Assembly (NCBI GenBank): GCA_964346585.1
Contig: CAYFVQ010000018.1
Location: 1 to 31,292 of the forward strand
From: SOIA01 sp964346585
GTDB taxonomy: Bacteria; Acidobacteriota; Aminicenantia; Aminicenantales; Aminicenantaceae
DNA length: 31,292 bases
Direction of reading: 5' to 3'
Part shown: piece after piece, positions 24,134 to 31,292 of the stretch
Layout of the letters: the number at the start of each line of letters is the position of its first letter
How positions within the stretch are numbered: position 1 is the first letter of the stretch
Program-made: the position numbers and the translations under genes
The notes under the pieces: generated by a model
The model's input: only the letters and a program-made list of their open reading frames with translations
Databases searched by the model: none
What the model was told of the DNA's origin: nothing

Positions 24134-25264
24134 TCAAAGCTGAATCAATATTTCTGTCAGCAAAGCGGTTCTCTCGATGAGGGATGAAAGACGAAGGTGC
24201 TCGTTTTCAGCGTGAATTCCGTCTCCATCAGGTCCCAAGCCATCCAGAGTCGGGATTCCCATTCCTGACGCTATGGAGGCATCAGATCCTCCTCCTGTTT
24301 TACCCGCTGACAACTTCATATTCAAGGAGGATGCGATTTCTTTGATCTGGGAGAACAACTCAGCGGAAGCCTCTGTTTTTTCCATGGGAGGAGTCGAGCT
24401 TTCAATCGTGAATTTCACCCGTGCCCCTTTGAGCACGGGTTTTAACTTCTTGAGTGATGCGGTGAATTTTTCTTTCTGTTCGTTTTTCCAGAACCTGACA
24501 TCCAGGACTGCCTGTGCGTTGTCAGCGACTATGTTGGGCTTTTCTCCTCCTTCAATCAAACCTATATTGACTGTCGTCTCTTCCTTTTCGAACTCTTTGA
24601 CGCGGCGCAGTTGGTGCATGAGCTCCTCTATGGCGTTCGTGCCTTGATTCGGGTTTCCGGCATGAGCGGCTCTGCCTTTGGTTTCTAGGCGAATCACAAG
24701 CCGTCCTTTTCTCTGGGTTTTTAAAGCCCCTCCAGGAAGAGAAGGCTCCAGACAGAGGACGTACGATGATTTTTTGCACAGGTTCCGGATGACTTCGTAT
24801 GAAGCATCACTCCCGATTTCTTCGGCTGAGTTGATGAAGATCGCGATTTTCTTTTTTGGCAGAGTATTCAGCTCATTCAGAGCTTTCAAAGCAAAGAGAG
24901 TCATGACAATGCTGGCTTTCATATCCAGGACACCCGGCCCGAACACCTTGTCTTCGGAGACGTAAAAAGGCATTTTGTGGATTTTCCCGACAGGCCAAAC
25001 TGTATCGATGTGTGTGAGGATCAAGATCTGTTCGGTGAAGGATTTAGGCGTCGGTGAGGGATATTGGGCCACATGAATGGTTCCGATTCCTTTCTGGGGA
25101 AAACGTTCTATTCTGGCACCCGTTTTTTTAAATTCTTCGACAACAAAGGCAGAGCAGGCATCCACAGATTTTTTATCTCCGGATGGAGATTCTCGATGGA
25201 CAATTTCTTTCAAGAGATTGACCATTTCCCCTTTTCTGGACTTATAATAATGGTAAAAATCCAT
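24134..25264 (-). CDS. M20-family metallopeptidase (carboxypeptidase G2/glutamate carboxypeptidase-like)
   Basis: A 376-residue co-catalytic zinc peptidase. Ligand motifs appear in the M20 order: LTHIDTVWP with H85, GPGVLDMKAS with bridging D114, NSAEEIGS with catalytic E148 and ligand E149, LEPS with E173, and DGIHAENEH with H351. A dimerisation domain with GRAAHAGNPNQGTNA sits between. Relatives remove C-terminal residues such as glutamate from peptides or folate-like compounds; the substrate here is unknown. No signal peptide is seen, so it is probably cytoplasmic. ATG 25264 is chosen because GGAGGGA lies 7 nt upstream; an in-frame GTG at 25279 overlaps that site and is rejected. A palindromic repeat element begins 80 nt upstream, in the region shared with the divergent GlsB-like gene. 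Confidence 0.9.
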   Translation of the reverse strand: MDFYHYYKSRKGEMVNLLKEIVHRESPSGDKKSVDACSAFVVEEFKKTGARIERFPQKGIGTIHVAQYPSPTPKSFTEQILILTHIDTVWPVGKIHKMPFYVSEDKVFGPGVLDMKASIVMTLFALKALNELNTLPKKKIAIFINSAEEIGSDASYEVIRNLCKKSSYVLCLEPSLPGGALKTQRKGRLVIRLETKGRAAHAGNPNQGTNAIEELMHQLRRVKEFEKEETTVNIGLIEGGEKPNIVADNAQAVLDVRFWKNEQKEKFTASLKKLKPVLKGARVKFTIESSTPPMEKTEASAELFSQIKEIASSLNMKLSAGKTGGGSDASIASGMGIPTLDGLGPDGDGIHAENEHLRLSSLIERTALLTEILIQL

Positions 25265-25343
25265 TTTTCTTCCCTCCACTGGGAGGGATTAACTCTATCA
25301 CAACCGCTGAGGAATTACACCTTTTTTTATTGCCAATTTTATT

Positions 25344-25467
25344 GGGGTCGCATCTCAACATTCGACATTTTATCTTAAGATTTTTTCTTCTGTTAATCAT
25401 ATAAAAAGGCCTATCGATTAAAATTCCAATAAATGGAATGAAATGTCGAATGTTGAGATGCGACCTC
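25344..25467. repeat. Short palindromic MITE-like element, copy 1 (27-bp inverted ends)
   Basis: The left end GGGGTCGCATCTCAACATTC continues to 25370 and is the reverse complement of 25441-25467 at 26 of 27 positions; 70 AT-rich nt lie between. TATT flanks both sides and may be a 4-bp duplication or chance. The right-hand 27 bases recur at 30674-30700 with 2 differences. The element carries no gene and lies between the divergent M20 peptidase and GlsB-like genes, where it could affect both promoters. Confidence 0.7.
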
Positions 25468-25526
25468 TATTTGAGCTATTTGACATAGTGGTTTAATTCG
25501 TGGATGATTTGAAGGACGGTTTGAAA

Positions 25527-25802
25527 ATGAATATTTTATCCATTCTTTTTATGCTGCTGATTGCGGCTGTCGCAGGGGCTGTTGGAGCCAACCTGGCAGG
25601 GAGAAGAAAGCTCGGGTGCATAACTTCCATTATTCTTGGATTTATCGGTGCCCTGATCGGGACTCTAATCGCTCAATCTTTGGACCTTCCGCTTTTCATT
25701 TACATAAAATTTGGGAACCAGCACTTTCCAGTTATCTGGGCGGTTATCGGCGCAGCTCTTTTTGTGGCTTTCTTGAACCTTTTTTCTCGGCCAGCCAAAT
25801 AG
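25527..25802 (+). CDS. GlsB/YeaQ/YmgE-family small membrane protein
   Basis: A 91-residue protein with three hydrophobic segments and the glycine-rich pattern of the transglycosylase-associated/GlsB family (AGAVGANLAGRRKLGCITSIILGFIGALIGTL). The family is linked to general stress in some bacteria, but its molecular function is unsettled and the name does not imply transglycosylase activity. ATG 25527 fits the usual start and has GAAGGA about 10 nt upstream; an in-frame GTG at 25500 would add an atypical polar leader. It ends 13 nt from the end of the convergent DUF362 gene. Its promoter region contains the palindromic element at 25344-25467. Confidence 0.82.
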   Translation: MNILSILFMLLIAAVAGAVGANLAGRRKLGCITSIILGFIGALIGTLIAQSLDLPLFIYIKFGNQHFPVIWAVIGAALFVAFLNLFSRPAK

Positions 25803-25815
25803 AGAGCCACTTCGC

Positions 25816-26994
25816 TCAGGAAAACAACGACACGATCGTCTTGTGGAGAAATGACAACCCTCTTATGACATTTCCTATGGGTTTGTGTCTAAGCTTTATA
25901 GCCTGAAAGCGGCAGACCTCATGACAACACATGCAGTGGATACAAAGGTTTTTGTCTATCCGGGCAACATCCTCCTCGAGTTTTGCGGCTCCACGGGGGC
26001 AGATGTTCACACACTCCAGACATGCAGTGCATTTTTTTATGATTATTTCAGGGATAAGTGTCAACTGGTTTTGAATATATGCATAGAGGAATGATGGGAG
26101 CTTTCTCCTGAAAAGGCCGATAGCGACGGCGGAATGCTTGAAGTCTTTGACCTCGACATCTTGGATGTTTTCACCCACAATCTCAATATCCTCGATTCGG
26201 CCTATCCCGAGGCCTCTTTCATGAGCATCCTGAGTGGTGTAGATATTCATTGGATTGAAACCCGTGATCTTTGATGCGACTGCATCCACGGCGACAGTAT
26301 CTTCTGAAGCGATGATCACACCCACCATTTTGGAATTTCCTGTCGAAGGACCTTCCCCTTCCATGGCGATAATACCGTCCATAACTGTTAGATGAGGGGG
26401 CACACAGGAATAGATATCCACGAGCATCTGGCTGAAGACATCATTCCTGATAAATTGTCTATGATAGCGGTGACGGAAACCATGTGGAATGACGCCAAAC
26501 ATGTTCTTCACTGCTCCGGTGAAGACTGTAAATGAGTGGGTCTTCAGTTTGGGGAGGTTCAGGATGAAATCCGCCTCAAGAGCTAGAGGTGAAATGAAGA
26601 CTTTCTTCAGGAGTTCACCACGACAGCTGACTTCTTTAAATCCTTCTTCTTTCAGGTTGAGGAGACGGACTCCCAATTCATCACAAATTTGGCGATAACC
26701 AGAGATGAGGAAGCCATCTTCTCCTTTGGATTGGATGTCATCCCCGACCGTGATAGTCACATCGAGTTGTTGCAGAAAGAGGAGTACTTCTTTGGTAAAG
26801 ATTGGATGCGTGACAATGGCTTTCTCTGGAGGAGAGGGAGGGGAGAGGTGGTTGATTTTGACAAACACCTGACTCCTGGGCCGGATGAGATTCTCCAATC
26901 CACCAAAGTAAGAGAAACTTTTTTTCAGGCCTTCATGGATTTCTGTGGGATTATAATCCGTCTGTTTGACGATTGAAACTCTGGCCTTTTTCAT
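25816..26994 (-). CDS. DUF362 domain protein with C-terminal 2x[4Fe-4S] ferredoxin domain
   Basis: A 392-residue protein. The DUF362 domain fills residues about 1-290, with the hallmark NLPKLKTHSFTVFTGAVKNMFGVIPHG (146-172), GDDI and DGIIAMEGEGP. The C-terminal part has two complete cluster motifs: C322, C325, C328, C332 (CTACLECVNICP) and C351, C354, C357, C361 (CIHCMCCHEVC). Function is not established; members are presumed redox proteins. ATG 26994 is chosen because the family begins MKKARVSIVK. The open frame extends 74 residues upstream, but that part is polar, unlike the family, and overlaps the divergent gene. It is divergent from the dehalogenase-like gene across 101 nt, so they may share control and could be electron-transfer partners. 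Confidence 0.88.
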   Translation of the reverse strand: MKKARVSIVKQTDYNPTEIHEGLKKSFSYFGGLENLIRPRSQVFVKINHLSPPSPPEKAIVTHPIFTKEVLLFLQQLDVTITVGDDIQSKGEDGFLISGYRQICDELGVRLLNLKEEGFKEVSCRGELLKKVFISPLALEADFILNLPKLKTHSFTVFTGAVKNMFGVIPHGFRHRYHRQFIRNDVFSQMLVDIYSCVPPHLTVMDGIIAMEGEGPSTGNSKMVGVIIASEDTVAVDAVASKITGFNPMNIYTTQDAHERGLGIGRIEDIEIVGENIQDVEVKDFKHSAVAIGLFRRKLPSFLYAYIQNQLTLIPEIIIKKCTACLECVNICPRGAAKLEEDVARIDKNLCIHCMCCHEVCRFQAIKLRHKPIGNVIRGLSFLHKTIVSLFS

Positions 26995-27095
26995 GTTTTC
27001 TATTATATGCAAGTAGAATGGCCATGGCGAGAAGAGATATTGTTTGGATTGACAAGGGGGGTTGAGTTTACTAATCTGACGGTGTTTATTCGACA

Positions 27096-28445
27096 ATGAA
27101 TGTATGGATTGTTCTGGGTGAATTCTCTTTCCTCCTCCTGATTTTCTTTTTCCTTGTGTTCTCCCTTTACAACCTTGTCGAAAGGGAAAAGAGGGCTTTC
27201 TGGAGGAGCGCCACATTTCTTGTAGGACTGACTTTTGTGAATTTCATTTTCCGTCTGGTTAAAGCACCCCTTCAAAACTGGATGTTCGGGGCAGTCTTTA
27301 TCCTCTTTATCTTTGTTCTCATTCTTCTTCTTGTCCCATCTTTAAAAAAACGCTCTATCGAGATTGTGGGAAAGCAGGAGAAGATTGATGAGAGAGATGT
27401 CATCTTTGCCCGTTTTGACCTTGCGGAGGGAACGGGAGATTTTAAGGATTATTATGAACGAAGACCGGAATACAAGAAGACAGATGATGAGATAAGAAAA
27501 ATTCCTGATATCCTCGCCTCTTCTCATTTTGACAAAAATCCGGAACTTTTTTCCCTGGCAACAGTCGAATTCGATTTTCTCGAACATCAACTGACTCAGG
27601 TTCAGGGTGAAGTATTTGAGAGAATGACTCAGTCTTCTGCTGCTGAGAACACTCGTAGGATTAAAAATATCATCCAATACCTGGGAGGAGATATCTGCGG
27701 AGTGTGTCACTTGGACCAGGCATATGTCTACTCTCATGTGGGGAGGGGACCTGAGCCTTATGGCCAGAAAATTACCGTGAACCATAAATATGCCATCTCT
27801 TTCGCTCTGGAGATGGATATTGGAATGATCGCCTCGGCACCAAGAGCCCCTGTCATTGTCGAGACCGGGCGGAAATATGTTGAGGCTGCAAAAATATCCA
27901 TAATGGTCGCGAGCTTCATCCGCCGCCTGGGATTTCCAGCCAGAGCCCATATCGCTGGGAGCAACTACCAGCTCGTGCTTCCACCGCTTGCCTGGAAGGG
28001 AGGCCTGGGCGAGTTGGGAAGGCTGGGAATCCTCATCACAGGAAAATACGGGCCCAGAGTAAGGTTGGGGCTCGTCACCACAGACCTTCCTCTGGTGCCT
28101 GATGTTTCGAGAAGTCTGGGAATCCAGGAGTTTTGCCGGAAATGCCAGAAGTGCGCTCGGAACTGTCCGGCTCAGGCAATACCCTTTGGGAATAAATCAG
28201 AGGAAAATGGTGTGCTGAAATGGGTGCTCGATCGGGAGGAATGCTACACATTCTGGAGAAAAGCCGGAACAGACTGCGCGGTCTGCATCTCTGTCTGTCC
28301 CTTCAGCAAGCCGGATAACTCATTCCACAATCTCATAAGAGGAGTCGCTGAACGGTCTTCTTTTGCCCAGAGTTTGTCAATCTGGGCAGATGATTTCTTT
28401 TATGGCCGCTCCCCACGGCCGAAGAAATCTCCCTTAGGCAACTAA
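27096..28445 (+). CDS. rdhA: Membrane-anchored reductive dehalogenase-like protein (transmembrane RdhA type)
   Basis: A 449-residue protein. Three hydrophobic helices (about 3-27, 38-55, 61-83) replace the usual Tat signal. The rest follows the corrinoid-dependent RdhA domain: NHKYAISFALEMDIGMI, KGGLGELGRLGILITGKYGP, VRLGLVTTDLPL, then FeS motif 1 with C347, C350, C353, C357 and motif 2 with C383, C394, C397, C401 (CYTFWRKAGTDCAVCISVCP). RdhA proteins use cobalamin and two [4Fe-4S] clusters to remove halogens from organohalides. EMD, TDLPL and the C-x10-C spacing separate it from QueG epoxyqueuosine reductase. The helix-anchored type is known from genomes of marine sediment bacteria but, as far as I know, is biochemically untested. 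No rdhB lies beside it; the fused helices may do that job. No strong ribosome site is seen before ATG 27096. Confidence 0.85.
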   Translation: MNVWIVLGEFSFLLLIFFFLVFSLYNLVEREKRAFWRSATFLVGLTFVNFIFRLVKAPLQNWMFGAVFILFIFVLILLLVPSLKKRSIEIVGKQEKIDERDVIFARFDLAEGTGDFKDYYERRPEYKKTDDEIRKIPDILASSHFDKNPELFSLATVEFDFLEHQLTQVQGEVFERMTQSSAAENTRRIKNIIQYLGGDICGVCHLDQAYVYSHVGRGPEPYGQKITVNHKYAISFALEMDIGMIASAPRAPVIVETGRKYVEAAKISIMVASFIRRLGFPARAHIAGSNYQLVLPPLAWKGGLGELGRLGILITGKYGPRVRLGLVTTDLPLVPDVSRSLGIQEFCRKCQKCARNCPAQAIPFGNKSEENGVLKWVLDREECYTFWRKAGTDCAVCISVCPFSKPDNSFHNLIRGVAERSSFAQSLSIWADDFFYGRSPRPKKSPLGN

Positions 28446-28452
28446 CTTTATT

Positions 28453-28890
28453 GATTCTCTACCAGTTGGTGTGAGTTAAATACACAGCAATGGAAGAAGC
28501 GACCTTGAAGATTTAGCCTTACCGAGTCTCTTTGGAGGGGGAACAGCTGCGCTTTCCCCCTTCCAACGCTCGCCTCGTTTCGCTTACGGCTCTCTGCCTC
28601 CCCTTCTCGGACGCCATAAAACGTCCTGCGACCAAGGGGACATATCCCCTTGGATCCCCCAAACATCGTTTCTCCGCAACGATGTTTTCCTTCGAGGGAA
28701 TCCGAAAGAGTCGGGCCCGAGGACTGTATGAGCACGACATTATACATCGGACGTCGTTAAGAATAGCTGAGAGATATCCAGGCGTGAGACATGATAAACA
28801 TGCGGAGTTCCGCAGGGCCGAGAAGGTTGATGAGGGAATGGCGTGAAAAATCTGAAGGGAGCGATGCCATTTCTGTGTATTTCAGTCATT
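28453..28890 (-). mobile_element. MITE-like non-coding element, copy B, divergent and one end lost
   Basis: Read on the minus strand this shares the block order of copy A: 28820-28854 (34 of 35 identical to 11988-12022), 28692-28727 (34 of 36 to 12187-12222) and 28490-28520 (to 12235-12266). The plus-strand left boundary GATTCTCTACCAGTTGGTGT resembles the copy A terminus. The other terminus is not found; weaker similarity runs up to the stop of the transglutaminase gene at 28886. Between the second and third blocks copy B has 171 nt where copy A has 12, filled by stem-loops. It occupies the 440-nt gap between two convergent genes. Frames inside are the repeat, not credible genes. Confidence 0.65.
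28532..28687. other. Cassette of four stem-loops inside element copy B
   Basis: Four hairpins follow one another: TTGGAGGGGGAA (28532-28543) with 28554-28566, 12 bp and one bulge; GGACG/CGTCC (28609-28626); CCAAGGGGA/TCCCCTTGG (28632-28653), 9 bp perfect; and AAACATCGTT/AACGATGTTT (28661-28687), 10 bp perfect. It could be a structured RNA, a bidirectional terminator between the convergent genes, or a second palindromic element nested in copy B. Being palindromic, the strand cannot be assigned. Confidence 0.5.
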
Positions 28891-30517
28891 TAATTTTGAT
28901 TGGCTTATTGTATTTCTTTTTTCCAAGAGGGGACCACATCCCGTAGCTCTCTTCGTGAATTCTGCATCTTCCCAAAGATGTCCAGTGAAATCCATAGTTG
29001 TAGCCGAACCACAAGTATTTGTCTCCGCCACCATTTTCAGTAGTTATGATGTAGCGCGCGGCCACGTTTCCTATGCCCAATACTTTTCTTCCCGGGAGAT
29101 CGGTGTCTCCTTTATTGGCATCGAAAGGAATCCAGCCATAAGGAGGAAGATACACTTCTGTCCAGCGATGAAAAACATCGTCAAAACTGGCATCATCACC
29201 CCGGCGGCTGACCGCTCCCACGTAGCGCACAGGAACGCCGAGAGCTCTGCACAGGGCAATCATCGAGTAGGAATATTCCGAACATGACGCTGTGCCTCGT
29301 CTGAGAACAGTCGGAGCGGGATTCCATCCTCCCAGAGGTTTGAGGTTGTAATTCAAGTTCTTTCCCAGGTAATCGTAAACCCGACGGGCAATCCAGTAAG
29401 GATTTTTTTCGTTGCCAGTGATCCTACGAGCAAGATTCTGTATGAACGGGTCGTTAATCTTGTATTTATCCCCGTCCTGGGTGTATTTGTTTTTTATATC
29501 TGCAGGGATGTCTTCGAGACTGCCGATATTATCCGGATGGATAAAGTATTCAACAGCGTATATTTTTGCTTTGACTTTCCATCCTGGCTTAACGACTGAA
29601 TAGCTCTTTAGATTGTTGAAGTGAAAATGGGCGATTTTTTGTCCCCATTTATCCAGAATGACCTCGTCCGGATCAGGGTCGAATTGGACAGGTTCCAGGA
29701 GAGTCTGGTTATCCCGGCTGACAGGCATCGGAAGGTAGATATCCAGAGTGTTCACCGTACCGGGTCCATAATTTCTGAATTCTTTAATGAAATGGAGGGA
29801 CATCTGCCGCTCGTCCCACTTCGTGAGGATATCCTCATCAAAGATTTTTATCTGGTAAATCTCGTCGTTTTCATAATCCACATTCCAGAGAGTATTTTTT
29901 CCCCAAGCCAGACCATAGGAAAAAGGACCGTAAGCGCGCAATGATGAAAGGCAGAGTCCGTCAGAAGGATTAACCAGGTAGATCCGGTCTTCACCGCGGT
30001 CTGTTACCCATAGGTATTTGCCGTCAAATGCCAGCCCGGTCGGCTCCAGTGCAGGGGATGGGAAATTCTGAACCATCATCCCGTCTTCGGGTGAGACTTT
30101 GAGCAATATATCTTGTCTATGGTCAATGATCCAGATATATTTTCCATCCCAGGTAAGGTCTCTGGGATGTGAACTGTTCGACTCCAGAATGGTGATGGCT
30201 CTTCCTGTTTCAGTGTCCAGACAGTATATGGATTTCTCTCCAGAATCGATATGCCAGAGATTTTTTCCATCCCAAGCCAGGCCTTCCGGATGATGGCCAG
30301 GAGAGTCAAAGCTTTGAATCGTCTTCCCGTTTTCGGGATTGATTTTGTAGATTTTGTCTGTGTAGATATCCGCAAGCCAGAGGTTTTGTCCGTCAAATGT
30401 CAAGCCAGTCGGGCAGGGGCCTGGTGTTTTAACTACCTTTAGAATGTCTCCGATTCTTGCCCAGGAAAAAGTTGTCAGGAGAAATAGAGTAAAAAGACAG
30501 GCTGAAAATTTTCTCAT
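28886..30517 (-). CDS. Exported beta-propeller plus transglutaminase-like cysteine protease domain protein
   Basis: A 543-residue protein with signal peptide (residues 1-20, ending TTFSWA). Residues about 30-225 are five repeats spaced by exactly 41 residues: P-x-G-L-x-x-D-G-x-x-L-W-x-x-D starts at 36, 77, 118, 159 and 200, forming a YVTN/NHL-like propeller. A linker (225-350) precedes a transglutaminase-like domain with C412 (GTASCSEYSYSMIALCRALG), H450 (FHRWTEVYL) and D466 (WIPFDANKG). Bacterial members usually act as peptidases or amide-modifying enzymes rather than cross-linkers. The propeller may bind a partner or substrate. Only five blades are visible, so it may be incomplete or closed by the linker. 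GGAGGA precedes the ATG. The stop codon abuts the repeat element copy B, so the C-terminus may have been changed by it. Confidence 0.88.
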   Translation of the reverse strand: MRKFSACLFTLFLLTTFSWARIGDILKVVKTPGPCPTGLTFDGQNLWLADIYTDKIYKINPENGKTIQSFDSPGHHPEGLAWDGKNLWHIDSGEKSIYCLDTETGRAITILESNSSHPRDLTWDGKYIWIIDHRQDILLKVSPEDGMMVQNFPSPALEPTGLAFDGKYLWVTDRGEDRIYLVNPSDGLCLSSLRAYGPFSYGLAWGKNTLWNVDYENDEIYQIKIFDEDILTKWDERQMSLHFIKEFRNYGPGTVNTLDIYLPMPVSRDNQTLLEPVQFDPDPDEVILDKWGQKIAHFHFNNLKSYSVVKPGWKVKAKIYAVEYFIHPDNIGSLEDIPADIKNKYTQDGDKYKINDPFIQNLARRITGNEKNPYWIARRVYDYLGKNLNYNLKPLGGWNPAPTVLRRGTASCSEYSYSMIALCRALGVPVRYVGAVSRRGDDASFDDVFHRWTEVYLPPYGWIPFDANKGDTDLPGRKVLGIGNVAARYIITTENGGGDKYLWFGYNYGFHWTSLGRCRIHEESYGMWSPLGKKKYNKPIKIK

Positions 30518-30585
30518 GGGATCCTCCTTTTGGCTCTAATTATAATGGGATTAAGCCTCATTTTTCAACATCCACTGTCAGAGAT

Positions 30586-30700
30586 TGCGTTTCAACATTC
30601 GACATTCCCGCAGATTATCCAGTTGAAAATTATTTATGTTATTCCTCACAGAGAAAAAGGAGAGAACAGAGGGAAATGTTGAATGTTGAGATGCGACCCC
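30586..30700. repeat. Short palindromic MITE-like element, copy 2
   Basis: The right end (30674-30700, ending GAATGTTGAGATGCGACCCC) matches the right end of the element at 25344-25467 at 25 of 27 positions. The left arm (30586-30609) is its degenerate reverse complement, with TTCAACATTCGACATT kept. The centre (about 61 nt) is unrelated to copy 1. It lies between the divergent transglutaminase and class V aminotransferase genes and ends 50 nt before the latter's ATG. Confidence 0.6.
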
Positions 30701-30750
30701 TTTCTGTGATAAGGTTAACAAAAATTTATCTGATAAGAAAGGAGAACAGA

Positions 30751-31292
30751 ATGGGGACAAGCCGTAGGGAATTCCTGAAAAGTCTGAGCCTGGGTGTGGG
30801 GAGTATTGGAGTTTTTGGGCTCTCTGCCAAGGAAGCGCAGGCGAAGATAAAAAAAAAGGTCAAAGAGGTCAAGCACCTCTCAGCCGCTGAAATTGCCAGG
30901 GATGAGGATTTCTGGTTTCATGTCCAGCAGGCGTTCAACATTGACCGCAGTATCATCAACCTCAACAACGGAGGGGTGCATCCGGCCCCGCAAATCGTAA
31001 TGGACGCCATTCACCGTTACCTGGATTTTGCGAACGGCGCTCCTGTTTTAAACGGATGGAGATACCTCCGTCCGAGAAAGGAACTCATCCGGAAAAAACT
31101 GGCGGATACCTTTGGTTGTTCGCCAGAGGAGATCGCCATCACAAGGAATGTCACCGAATCCATGCAGATTGCTCTCCTGGGTATAGACCTCAAACCTGGA
31201 GATGAGGTTTTGACGACGACGCATGACTATCCTTCGATGAAAAATGCTCTGTTTCAGAGGGAAAAAAGGGAGGGAGTCAAAGTCAAATTGTT
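30751..31292 (+). CDS. Tat-exported class V aminotransferase-like PLP protein (3' partial)
   Basis: Starts at ATG 30751 after AAAGGAGAA and runs off the right edge, giving 180 visible codons. MGTSRREFLKSLSLGVGS is a twin-arginine signal (SRREFLK) with a hydrophobic core and a likely AQA cleavage region near residue 30, so the protein would fold with PLP in the cytoplasm and be exported. FNIDRSIINLNNGGVHPAPQ and ITRNVTESMQIALLGIDLKPGDEVLTTTHDYPS match the isopenicillin N epimerase-like branch of class V aminotransferases; the Schiff-base lysine lies beyond the window. The reaction cannot be told. The small palindromic repeat (copy 2) lies in its promoter region, 51-165 nt upstream. Confidence 0.85.
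   Translation, partial: MGTSRREFLKSLSLGVGSIGVFGLSAKEAQAKIKKKVKEVKHLSAAEIARDEDFWFHVQQAFNIDRSIINLNNGGVHPAPQIVMDAIHRYLDFANGAPVLNGWRYLRPRKELIRKKLADTFGCSPEEIAITRNVTESMQIALLGIDLKPGDEVLTTTHDYPSMKNALFQREKREGVKVKL

Noticed and set aside
26995..27216. N-terminal extension of the DUF362 protein by 74 codons
   Set aside because: Its composition is unlike the family, and it would overlap the dehalogenase-like gene on the other strand; the family start motif lies at 26994.
27096..28445. Epoxyqueuosine reductase QueG
   Set aside because: Three transmembrane helices, the TDLPL and EMD motifs, and the RdhA spacing of the second FeS motif do not fit QueG.
28448..28846. Overlapping frames of about 100 codons on both strands
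   Set aside because: All lie in repeat copy B and its hairpin cassette; low-complexity, arginine-rich translations look like non-coding palindromic DNA.

Overview
This window looks like a piece of chromosome from an anaerobic, heterotrophic Gram-negative bacterium. An outer-membrane barrel protein and lipid-active enzymes point to a diderm. Several Fe-S proteins, a reductive-dehalogenase-like protein and an FNR/HcpR-type regulator with a matching DNA box point to anaerobic life. The gene mix and base composition remind me of Candidatus Aminicenantes or Acidobacteriota-like sediment genomes. That is an impression only, because there is no rRNA or other marker here. No tRNA, rRNA or CRISPR array was recognised.

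Layout. (1) Positions 1-5680, plus strand: a carbohydrate module with two Gfo/Idh/MocA oxidoreductases (the first cut by the window edge), a nucleoside/sugar-type MFS permease, and an exported TIM-barrel isomerase/lyase fused to a DUF1080 domain. This set fits handling of glycosides through 3-keto intermediates. (2) 5753-7310: a Crp/Fnr-family regulator with the FNR-type ExxSR recognition helix, followed by a ferredoxin-domain protein. A perfect TTGAC-N4-GTCAA palindrome precedes the ferredoxin gene at about -41.5 from a likely start site. (3) 7537-11916: an RRM RNA-binding protein, a SlyD-like FKBP, a ZnT9-like CDF transporter, a group II PLP decarboxylase and a DUF1460 amidase-like protein. 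(4) 12376-19263: lactate permease (minus strand), an exported endonuclease/exonuclease/phosphatase-fold protein, an unknown C-terminally anchored protein, an oddly arranged GDPD-like protein, a patatin, an outer-membrane barrel and DUF4416. (5) 23955-19364, minus strand: a compact operon of class V aminotransferase, SerA-like dehydrogenase, DUF1015 protein and cysteine desulfurase, suggesting serine synthesis and sulfur mobilisation. Its leader carries a strong nested hairpin. (6) 24134-28445: M20 peptidase, GlsB/YeaQ membrane protein, a DUF362 ferredoxin protein and, divergent to it, a reductive-dehalogenase-like protein anchored by three N-terminal transmembrane helices. (7) 28886-end: a beta-propeller/transglutaminase protein and a Tat-exported class V aminotransferase cut by the right edge.

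The intergenic DNA holds small non-coding mobile-looking elements. One family has two copies: 11925-12327, with inverted ends and an apparent 8-bp target duplication, and a divergent inverted copy at 28453-28890 that carries an extra cassette of stem-loops. A second family of short palindromic elements occurs at 25344-25467 and 30586-30700, both between divergent genes. A third, REP-like palindromic element lies at 10852-10988. The most interesting items are the membrane-anchored dehalogenase-like protein, the two-copy MITE-like family, a GDPD-like protein whose missing first strand seems to sit at its C-terminus, and the regulator/box/ferredoxin circuit.
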